Shown here piece after piece: positions 16,488 to 23,297 of a stretch of 48,455 nt of DNA (the first letter of the stretch is position 1; the number at the start of each line of letters is the position of its first letter). A program made the translations under genes and the position numbers. Source of the stretch: Bacteroidales bacterium (GTDB lineage: Bacteria; Bacteroidota; Bacteroidia; Bacteroidales; UBA6680); the NCBI GenBank assembly GCA_025210735.1, contig JAOARD010000074.1, positions 1 through 48,455 of the forward strand, given 5' to 3'. The notes below the pieces were generated by a model, which saw only the letters and a program-made list of their open reading frames with translations, ran no database searches and was not told the origin of the DNA.

Positions 16488-17303
16488 TTACGATCCATTA
16501 CCCCTAAATGTTCTAATCCATTCCGCATTATTACGTGTTTGCCAGTATTTATCTTCAGGTATAGTATCGTAGATAAGAGTTTTTAACATACTATCTCTGT
16601 TAATATTTAATTTATTAGTTTTTTCAACTTCAAAAATCAGGTTATAGGCAGAGTGTTCTAAACCATATTCTTTTAGTTTGTTAAAGTAATCAAATACTAC
16701 TTTATTCAACTCAAAAGTATCACATTCGTTTAGCTTAACTTTATACTCTATAAGAGTATATAGCGTATCATTAAAAAACTCTTTGTTTATATCAGGAGTA
16801 TTGTTTGAGTTATAAGTCAAATCCACTTGCTTAAGGATCTCAAATACAGCACTATCATTATTCTCCACCCTTCTCCTGTTCCAGAATTTATAGTAATAGT
16901 TTGATGTATCTTTCTCTGAATTATATGAACTAATCATTCTTACAACAATGTCATTTAACGATAATCCATTCCACTCGTCTCCCCTATAATTATCTTCAGA
17001 GAATTTTATTCTGTAGTCATTCTCGGGCAACAGACGTTTAATTCCAACCTTTTGCAGAACAGTAAATGTGGTTAACAGGTTTTTATCATCTCTAAGCCAA
17101 TCATAATACCTCTTATCTTTGCAACACCACTTTTCTACTGAAATCAACTCATGCATACTATACCAAGTTCTGTAAGATATCAAGTCAGAAAAACCTAAAT
17201 TTGTCTCTTGCCAATTACCCAAATAATATGTTTTCTGCCTTTGAGTAAAACATGCTGTTAACACCAGTACTACAACACTAATTATAACTATTAATCTTCT
17301 CAT
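16488..17303 (-). CDS. Lipoprotein of unknown function
   Basis: The 271-residue protein has a clear type II signal with the lipobox LTAC (Cys18). The mature part is rich in aromatic and charged residues, includes a WCC pair (VEKWCCKDKRYYDWL near residue 60), and is predicted mostly helical toward the C-terminus. No known motif is seen. It lies between an ADP-ribosylglycohydrolase gene and a membrane-protein gene on the same strand. Function cannot be assigned. Confidence 0.55.
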   Translation of the reverse strand: MRRLIVIISVVVLVLTACFTQRQKTYYLGNWQETNLGFSDLISYRTWYSMHELISVEKWCCKDKRYYDWLRDDKNLLTTFTVLQKVGIKRLLPENDYRIKFSEDNYRGDEWNGLSLNDIVVRMISSYNSEKDTSNYYYKFWNRRRVENNDSAVFEILKQVDLTYNSNNTPDINKEFFNDTLYTLIEYKVKLNECDTFELNKVVFDYFNKLKEYGLEHSAYNLIFEVEKTNKLNINRDSMLKTLIYDTIPEDKYWQTRNNAEWIRTFRGNGS

Positions 17304-17367
17304 CTATTAAACAGTATAAGAAACTATTTAAAATTTATCCTTCAGTTTCTAAATTATCATAAAACCA

Positions 17368-18240
17368 CTACAAGACCCAACTACAAACAATATTATCTAT
17401 CAAATCTGTAACATCTAAACTATTATACTTTGTCATCCATACGTCCGGTACTACCTCTGTTCCTTTCAAACTACCAATTATCTGACCTGTCATTGAGCAT
17501 ACAGTATCAGTATCGCCACCAATCTTTATCAGATCGGTAATAATATCCTGAAAATTCATACTGCCAATTTTCTGAGCTGCAAAAACCGATAAAGGAACCG
17601 AATCAACAACATAACCAGTGGATTTATACTTATCAGAAATATCTTGTATAGATGCATCTTTTAGTTCATCCAGCTCTATCAATCGATCTCTTACTCTTGT
17701 ATCAGGTAACAGATCAACAATTTTGCTGATCAAGGTATTGTCTCCACTCCATCTGTTTTCTATTGCATATTTAATAGAGTAATAAATTGCCAAAGCACCA
17801 ACATAGGCCTCATCATTTTTATGAGTAATTGAACAGATATCTTTAATGGTAAGTCTGTCTATATCCTTTTTAAAGGCTAATGGTGCTATCCTCATTGCAG
17901 CACCGTTTCCTGCAGCGTACTCTCCAGATCGTCCTACCAATGCCCAGTGACCACCAACCTGCAACTCTCTTAATGCTTTTAGTGTACTGGAACCTAATCC
18001 GGTTAACCTTCTGCTGTTAAACCAATAAAGGAATCTGTTTGCAATATTTGCAGGATCAACACTATTGGTATTATATATAGCCTCACATGTTGCCAGAGTC
18101 ATTTGTGTATCATCAGAAACAGACCAATCAAAATCAAACAATAACTCATCAACACTATCTCTTCCTTCGTAGTATCCACCAAGCGAGTCGCCTATAGCTC
18201 CGCAAATCAAACTTCCCTTTAGTCGTTCGGTTATAGTCAT
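17368..18240 (-). CDS. ADP-ribosylglycohydrolase family protein (DraG-like)
   Basis: The 290-residue protein has the full set of DraG/ARH motifs: GAIGDSLGG near residue 14, SDDTQMTLATCEA near 41 (metal-binding DDT), GNGAAMRIAPLA near 110 and GGDTDTVCSMTGQIIGS near 243 (metal-binding DTD). These residues indicate a binuclear-metal hydrolase that could remove ADP-ribose from proteins, nucleic acid or small molecules. Enzymes of this family can act as immunity proteins against ADP-ribosylating toxins, and the island context makes that worth testing. No dinitrogenase reductase genes are nearby, so a nitrogenase role is unsupported. Confidence 0.88.
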   Translation of the reverse strand: MTITERLKGSLICGAIGDSLGGYYEGRDSVDELLFDFDWSVSDDTQMTLATCEAIYNTNSVDPANIANRFLYWFNSRRLTGLGSSTLKALRELQVGGHWALVGRSGEYAAGNGAAMRIAPLAFKKDIDRLTIKDICSITHKNDEAYVGALAIYYSIKYAIENRWSGDNTLISKIVDLLPDTRVRDRLIELDELKDASIQDISDKYKSTGYVVDSVPLSVFAAQKIGSMNFQDIITDLIKIGGDTDTVCSMTGQIIGSLKGTEVVPDVWMTKYNSLDVTDLIDNIVCSWVL

Positions 18241-18281
18241 AAATGTAAAGTGTTAATTGGTTTCTAGTTTCATACAACCTA

Positions 18282-18767
18282 TTATCTTTTTCTCCTATCT
18301 GTTAGTCTTAATTCACCTTCAATCCATATTCTGGCCTTAAAATTTGGCCAGATAAGAAAAACAAGTGTCATTGGTATAAGAATCAATAACAAAACTCCTA
18401 AGCTATTCAAGTTATCGGTTAGTTCAAGTGTTCTTAAAGATCCATTTATAACAGCTCTTTCTCTAAATATTATTATTACAGGAGCTATAAACCATAAAGA
18501 TCCAAAGAGAATCATTCCTAAAACAGAAGGGCAAATTCTAATTTTAATCCTTCTTTCGTCTGAGATATATTCACCAATAATTTGTGACGAAAAAAATTGA
18601 TGCTTATTAAGTTTACGTTCCCTTATTCTGAATCCACTACTCGTAAGTTTTGTTACATATCTCTTTATCCTAAAAACAGGAATCCTCTCATTTGATATCT
18701 CTTTAACCCAATCATTAATTTTTTTCTGGCTTAAATATGTTTTATATGTATAGTTTAGTATTATCAT
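18282..18767 (-). CDS. Small membrane protein of unknown function
   Basis: The 161-residue protein has a basic soluble N-terminal part (residues 1-75) and two hydrophobic helices near residues 82-100 (SVLGMILFGSLWFIAPVIII) and 121-141 (LGVLLLILIPMTLVFLIW), with a short basic tail. No family is recognised. It lies between the YARHG-domain gene (22 bases upstream) and the ADP-ribosylglycohydrolase gene on one strand. Co-transcription is likely. Confidence 0.5.
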   Translation of the reverse strand: MIILNYTYKTYLSQKKINDWVKEISNERIPVFRIKRYVTKLTSSGFRIRERKLNKHQFFSSQIIGEYISDERRIKIRICPSVLGMILFGSLWFIAPVIIIFRERAVINGSLRTLELTDNLNSLGVLLLILIPMTLVFLIWPNFKARIWIEGELRLTDRRKR

Positions 18768-18789
18768 ATTATTACGTAATCTTAAAATT

Positions 18790-19563
18790 CTAACTGATAC
18801 GCTCTGTTCTTAGAATTAAATTCACATTGTACTGCTCAATATCACTCAGATTTACTGATACTTTTTTTGTAACAGACTTATACCAATTTAGTCTTGAGAA
18901 GTAGTTATCCATCTCGCCGCCCTTTTTAAAGATATATCCGTGACGAGCAAATATCTCGTTTCTCATTATCTTTAATTCTGATTTTGAGTAGCTCTTCAGA
19001 TCATTATCAGAGAGTTTCACAAAGCTTGTTTCAGGATATGTTCCAGGAGCCTTTTTCAGACCTTTTGTATCAGGGTTAAATTGCTCCTCCTGTTTTACTG
19101 TGTTTTCATCAACATTATCAACTATAACAAATGATACCAGCCCTTTTGTTCCTTTATCTAATGTATATGGAGCTGTTTTAACACACTTGTATAACGTGTA
19201 CAAATACTCATCAACCCAGACTGCTCCTTTTGAGTATACAATTGGTAACCTCTCAATAACTCCTACCCAACCATTCTGTCGCCACTCACTATAAACTGTT
19301 CGTGCATATAACTTACCATTGCTGTGTAATATCTCCAACTGAGATTCACCTTCAGATTCTCCAAAATGGTAACTACCCTGGTATGCTTTTGCATCGGGAT
19401 TAATCTCTTTTTTTATACTTGAATGGCTAATTTCATAACTCTGAACAGATACATATGTAAAATATACAGTATCTATACTCTGGCTACGACCATTGATATT
19501 CATTAGAATGAAAAAAGCAATACACGCTATAAGTCTAAGGTTATTTTTATAATTTATTATCAT
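18790..19563 (-). CDS. Exported YARHG-domain protein
   Basis: The 257-residue protein has an N-terminal signal (about 1-27, LIACIAFFILMNINGRSQ). Its C-terminal YARHG domain reads LKIMRNEIFARHGYIFKKGG (about residues 205-224), followed by YFSRLNWYK. The YARHG domain is an extracellular module of unknown function, often attached to exported bacterial proteins. The central part (30-190) is not recognised. The gene is 13 bases downstream of the 212-aa gene and belongs to the same run of minus-strand genes. Confidence 0.8.
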   Translation of the reverse strand: MIINYKNNLRLIACIAFFILMNINGRSQSIDTVYFTYVSVQSYEISHSSIKKEINPDAKAYQGSYHFGESEGESQLEILHSNGKLYARTVYSEWRQNGWVGVIERLPIVYSKGAVWVDEYLYTLYKCVKTAPYTLDKGTKGLVSFVIVDNVDENTVKQEEQFNPDTKGLKKAPGTYPETSFVKLSDNDLKSYSKSELKIMRNEIFARHGYIFKKGGEMDNYFSRLNWYKSVTKKVSVNLSDIEQYNVNLILRTERIS

Positions 19564-19576
19564 CTGTTTCCTACCA

Positions 19577-20215
19577 TTAATTTAGCAATCTATTAGCGTT
19601 ATCAATACTCATCTCCTTTAATACTTTTGATATTTGTTTTTCAAACCTATCTATACATATCCTGATAGTTTTAATCTCATCTAACAAAATATGTTCTGGC
19701 AGTATATGTTTAGCTGATATATCTTTAAAATCATCCAAATTATAATCTGTATAATCTGAGAATAGAATATTACCATTATTTTTTTTGTAGAACAACCATG
19801 GGTGTCCAATCCACAACTGTGTCCATATATTCTGTTGAATATTTCTTATCTCTTCCCAACTCTTTATATCTGATAAACCACCACAACATGAAGGTTCTAT
19901 TATAACTCTGTTATTATTCTTAACTACTACTCCACCAATTATCTCGCCAACATACTCCTTATAGTCAGATAAGTCAATATCATATAACTCCTTTTCAAGT
20001 ATAATCTTAAGCTCCCGATCTTTAATATCATCTACATCAACTAAATAAGATCCCGGTTCAACTGGTTTTAAATTCTGAAGATTACTATCCGAAATACATT
20101 TATACCAAAACACACTACTCTCCTTAGGATTCTCTTCTCGTAACACTTCAGGAGGTTCATATTCTCTTTTGCAATAGTCCCAGGGATCTATCTCAATAGT
20201 AGTTATTAATTGCAT
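19577..20215 (-). CDS. Hypothetical cytoplasmic protein, immunity-like
   Basis: The 212-residue protein has no signal or membrane segment. It has a conserved-looking core VIIEPSCCGGLSDIKSWEEI followed by QLWIGHPWLFY (about residues 107-148) and an acidic first third. I do not recognise a named family, but the EPxCCGxL..WEEI..WTQLWIGHPW pattern resembles proteins seen singly in toxin-immunity neighbourhoods. The stop of an eroded mini-ORF abuts its ATG (20216). Confidence 0.5.
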   Translation of the reverse strand: MQLITTIEIDPWDYCKREYEPPEVLREENPKESSVFWYKCISDSNLQNLKPVEPGSYLVDVDDIKDRELKIILEKELYDIDLSDYKEYVGEIIGGVVVKNNNRVIIEPSCCGGLSDIKSWEEIRNIQQNIWTQLWIGHPWLFYKKNNGNILFSDYTDYNLDDFKDISAKHILPEHILLDEIKTIRICIDRFEKQISKVLKEMSIDNANRLLN

Positions 20216-20269
20216 TTATTCTATAGTTCTTTTTTCATTTGTGAGATGAAATTTACATCTACAAATCGT
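20216..20269 (-). repeat. Eroded copy of the FHL mini-ORF leader
   Basis: The minus strand reads TICRCKFHLTNEKRTIE and then TAA, which abuts the ATG at 20215. The FHLxNEKxxI core matches the copies at 15.2 and 35.5 kb, and the DNA (for example CAAATGAAAAAA-type stretch) is also similar. A TAG at 20272-20270 removes the usual MKRSM start, so this copy has no ATG and is probably decayed. Confidence 0.45.
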
Positions 20270-20290
20270 CTAGTAAGTGATAAATCCTTT

Positions 20291-21355
20291 TTAATTACCT
20301 TTACGATAAGTCTTCTCAATTATATCGTATTTTACTTTTCTGGATTCCCATCGTTCCCGTGCATACTCACGCATATCTGTTACGGTATCATTCTCATCAA
20401 CAATCTCAAGTCCTAACAGTGTCTCTATAACATCTTCAAGTGTTACTATTCCGGCTAATCCTCCATACTCATCAACAATAAGAGCAATATGTTCTCTATT
20501 CTCTAACAGACGCTCCCATAACACATACAACACTGTGGTATCTGAGAATACCATTATATCGCGCTTAATATCTTTTAAAGATAGTTCGTGTCTGTCCTCT
20601 GCCAGATTCTCAAATACCTGCTGTCTGAGAACATATCCGGTTATATTTTCGTCATCATTAGAAAATACAGGTATTCTTGAATAGTTCAGGTAATTTTTAT
20701 TTGTAAGAAACTCATTAAGCTGCATATTCTCATTGGCTACTGCCACAACAACTCTGGGAGTCATTACATCTGTTGCTTTAACATTTTTAAGCTTAAGTAT
20801 ATTCTGAATAACTCTGTTCTCTTTATCAGAAAACAGTCCTTCATTAGCACCAATACTGGCCAGTGCAGCTATCTCCTCTCTGCTGGTAGATTGCTGATTA
20901 CCACCTTTAGAGAATATACGTGTAATAAAAGCCGACATAACTACAAGTGGATATGTAATAACTATCATAGCTTTAATTACATAAAACGATACCTTTGAAA
21001 GGTTTCTCCAATATCTTGCCCCAATTGTTTTTGGTATAATCTCAGTTATTACAAGAATTAAAACTGTTAGTATTGCCGAAACTATTCCGAACGATGCCTC
21101 TCCAAAAACCTTTATTGCCTGTGCACCAACACCCGCTGCACCAATAGTATGAGCAACCGTATTAAGTGATAATATAGCAGATAGTGGTTTATCTATATTC
21201 TCTTTTAAATTTATAAACCGTTTTGCCCAGTTAAAGCCCTCTTCTCTCTTAACAAAAAGGAACGATTGTGGTGTGGAGAGAAGTACCGACTCCATTATTG
21301 AGCATAGAAACGAAGTAAACAGAGCTAAGAATAGATATAATATTAGAGCAACCAT
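20291..21355 (-). CDS. CNNM transmembrane-domain and CBS-pair protein (CorC/HlyC-related)
   Basis: From the ATG at 21355 the product has 354 residues. Residues 1-175 form a CNNM/DUF21 membrane domain (MVALILYLFLALFTSFLCSI, then helices near 60, 90 and 130). Residues about 200-325 carry two CBS repeats (NVKATDVMTPRVVVAVANEN and HIALIVDEYGGLAGIVTLED). Family members are linked to Mg2+/Co2+ or Na+/Mg2+ transport and sensing. The usual C-terminal CorC_HlyC domain is missing; the protein ends about 25 residues after the second CBS motif. The frame is open to a TTG at 21367, but the -7 element overlaps that codon, so 21355 is chosen. The transcript would be almost leaderless. Confidence 0.88.
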   Translation of the reverse strand: MVALILYLFLALFTSFLCSIMESVLLSTPQSFLFVKREEGFNWAKRFINLKENIDKPLSAILSLNTVAHTIGAAGVGAQAIKVFGEASFGIVSAILTVLILVITEIIPKTIGARYWRNLSKVSFYVIKAMIVITYPLVVMSAFITRIFSKGGNQQSTSREEIAALASIGANEGLFSDKENRVIQNILKLKNVKATDVMTPRVVVAVANENMQLNEFLTNKNYLNYSRIPVFSNDDENITGYVLRQQVFENLAEDRHELSLKDIKRDIMVFSDTTVLYVLWERLLENREHIALIVDEYGGLAGIVTLEDVIETLLGLEIVDENDTVTDMREYARERWESRKVKYDIIEKTYRKGN

Positions 21356-21364
21356 TTTTTCTTT

Positions 21365-21372
21365 CAAATATA
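21365..21372 (-). promoter_or_regulatory. -7 element of the CNNM/CBS gene
   Basis: TATATTTG on the minus strand matches TAnnTTTG. It ends only 9 bases before the ATG at 21355, predicting a leader of a few bases at most and excluding the TTG at 21367 as start. Confidence 0.5.
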
Positions 21373-21494
21373 CAACCTTAATTCGTGATTTGCCTTACTC
21401 AGGTATGCAAGAATAACACCAAATACATAAGACATTAGTACTAATCAAATTGTAATATTAACAAATAAATATCAATCCCTGAATTTGAATTTCA

Positions 21495-22463
21495 TCAATT
21501 ATTATGACTTTTTATCTCTGAATATATACATTCATTCCTGACTTTAATCTGATTTGACTCAAATAGTTCCTTCATTTCTAACCAAGTCTTATCATTTAAC
21601 GTTCCTGCGCCATATAACTTTGAATGATACTTTTTTGTTATAACTCTCAGACAATTTGGCCACTTTTCTCTTGTTTCATAAACTACTTCATGAATCTCAT
21701 CCAGCCTATATACCCTATTCTTTAACGGATTAAAATGATTCCTGATAACAAGATATTTATCTGATAGTCCAAAATAATGTACAAATATCGTATTTAACAG
21801 AAGCCATAGTGAACTAACTATCATAAAAGCAATCCAAATTTTACCTGATTTTGTTTTACTTATCAAAGAAACAGCAAAAAAGAACAATACTGATCCCCAG
21901 GTTATTATCCCTCTAAAACTAAAGATAGCACTTCCTTTAAAAATATTAAATTTCTCGAACCTAACTTCACTACTTTTTACAGGTTTATCATTAAAATTAT
22001 CAGGAAACTTCTTTGTATTATAGAATGTATACAGAGCATATTTTATCAGATGAGGTTTTACAAGAAACATATCATAAAGGACAACATCCCTGTTCTTAGT
22101 TTTTATTACCACCCCTTCCATTGAATAAGGCAGTATATATCTGAAACGTACTTTACCGGTAATTCTTACATTTTCAACCTCATCCCATGTCAGCTCAAAA
22201 TAATCAAACGCAGATTTTAGCTTAATTACTTTATCATTAAGGCTAATTGTATATACTCTTTTAAAATAAATCCATGGTGTATATATGCTTAGAAAAAATA
22301 ATAAAAAGACAAACAATAGAAATAATATTCCTTTTAGTCCGCCAATATATTCACTTAAGTAAATCTTCAACATAAAAGACCCTAATGCCAAAAAGAACCC
22401 TACGGCAAAAAACAAGACTAAATAAAACCTCAAAAAACTCTTCCTACACTTTATCACTTCCAT
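21495..22463 (-). CDS. Membrane protein with two PH-like soluble domains
   Basis: From the ATG at 22463 the product has 322 residues. It has two helices at about 10-55, a soluble segment (about 60-145) with FELTWDEVENVRITGKVRFR, a second helix pair (about 185-235, GIITWGSVLFFFAVSLI and WLLLNTIFVHYF), and another soluble segment containing GLSDKYLVIRNHFNPLKNRV then YRLDEIHEVVYE. Such two-fold membrane-plus-PH layouts occur in bacterial PH (YdbT-like) proteins, but the match is structural rather than by signature. Function is unknown. An upstream TTG at 22505 is less likely as start. A TATATTTG element lies at 22585-22578. Confidence 0.55.
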   Translation of the reverse strand: MEVIKCRKSFLRFYLVLFFAVGFFLALGSFMLKIYLSEYIGGLKGILFLLFVFLLFFLSIYTPWIYFKRVYTISLNDKVIKLKSAFDYFELTWDEVENVRITGKVRFRYILPYSMEGVVIKTKNRDVVLYDMFLVKPHLIKYALYTFYNTKKFPDNFNDKPVKSSEVRFEKFNIFKGSAIFSFRGIITWGSVLFFFAVSLISKTKSGKIWIAFMIVSSLWLLLNTIFVHYFGLSDKYLVIRNHFNPLKNRVYRLDEIHEVVYETREKWPNCLRVITKKYHSKLYGAGTLNDKTWLEMKELFESNQIKVRNECIYSEIKSHNN

Positions 22464-22577
22464 AAACAGTCTGTTAAATAATTCCAATTTATATATAAAA
22501 CCCAATATTGAAACTGAATAACAGCAAACAATAACACTATTTCAATTATCTGTAATATCTGTTTTATATTTTACGCG

Positions 22578-22585
22578 CAAATATA
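22578..22585 (-). promoter_or_regulatory. -7 element upstream of the PH-like membrane protein gene
   Basis: TATATTTG on the minus strand matches the consensus, about 115 bases before the ATG at 22463. TTTG at 22602-22599 may be an upstream element, though the spacing is short. Confidence 0.45.
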
Positions 22586-22620
22586 TCAATTATATAATCA
22601 AAGCCATAAAACATACAAAT

Positions 22621-22658
22621 AACATATACATACATTAATATTAGTGTGTGTATATGTT
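22621..22658. terminator. Long hairpin between the pseudogene and the PH-like gene
   Basis: AACATATACATACA (22621-22634) pairs with TGTGTGTATATGTT (22645-22658) over 14 positions with one U-G wobble on the plus-strand RNA and a 10-base loop. It lies 41 bases beyond the end of the minus-strand pseudogene and could be its terminator, but no strong T-run follows on either strand. Confidence 0.4.
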
Positions 22659-22698
22659 ATTTAAGAAGAGTTACTATAAGTTATGATCAATAAAGATG

Positions 22699-23297
22699 TT
22701 AACTAATCCATTCATTAAGTGTTTTTACCAATACCCATCTCCTGTTTTCCTTTTGGTAAATTCTGATTGATCCTACTCCATTAGTAGGTCCATACATTGT
22801 GTATTCGTATACTAAAGCATAGTCGTAATTTTCTGAAAAACAGGAATAGAGATCCCAGATATGCATCTATATTTTTCAACTAATTGATCCCAATATGCAG
22901 TATTGTTATTTTTAGATTGCTCTACAAACAAATTAAACTCAGTAATTGATACTTGATTATCTGCTATTCTAATTCTATTTTCAAAAGATTTACTTAAATC
23001 CCGTTGTATCTTTATTCGTTCCCAAACATTGTTCCCAATATAACAAGACAACTCTTTTTCTAAACGCTCTTTTGTAATTAACGGCGGTATATATGCTCCA
23101 TATGAATGAATTACAAAAGTACATGAACTATCACTGAGTTCCGAATGTATTTAATTCACAAGTATCTCAGAATCAACACAGTAGCCTCTTTTACTGTTAC
23201 ATGAAATAGTATTGTATTCCTCAATATAAATGCCTCCAAATATCTGGCTAAGATAAATAATTAAACTAACCACACTGCCAAAGAATAGCTCCTTCAT
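22699..23297 (-). pseudogene. Broken gene for a small exported or membrane-anchored protein
   Basis: The minus strand reads MKELFFGSVVSLIIYLSQIF from 23297 (signal-like) to an in-frame TAA at 23153-23151. It then continues in the same frame through CTFVIHSYGAYIPPLITK and NQVSITEFNLFVEQSK to about 22860. There the reading shifts: the frame CIWDLYSCFSENYDYALVYE and then RIYQKENRRWVLVKTLNEWI runs on to TAA at 22701-22699. A two-base AT duplication around 22858-22863 (TGCATATCTGG instead of TGCATCTGG) would explain the shift. The total length of 599 bases is two over a multiple of three. The start overlaps the end of the WGR gene by 32 bases. The family is not recognised. Confidence 0.6.

Noticed and set aside
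17368..18240. Nitrogenase regulation (DraG) role
   Set aside because: The hydrolase motifs are present, but there are no draT or nif genes in the window, so only the family name is kept.
22464..22505. TTG start for the PH-like membrane protein gene
   Set aside because: The ATG at 22463 gives a normal start, and no family or promoter evidence supports the 14-residue extension.
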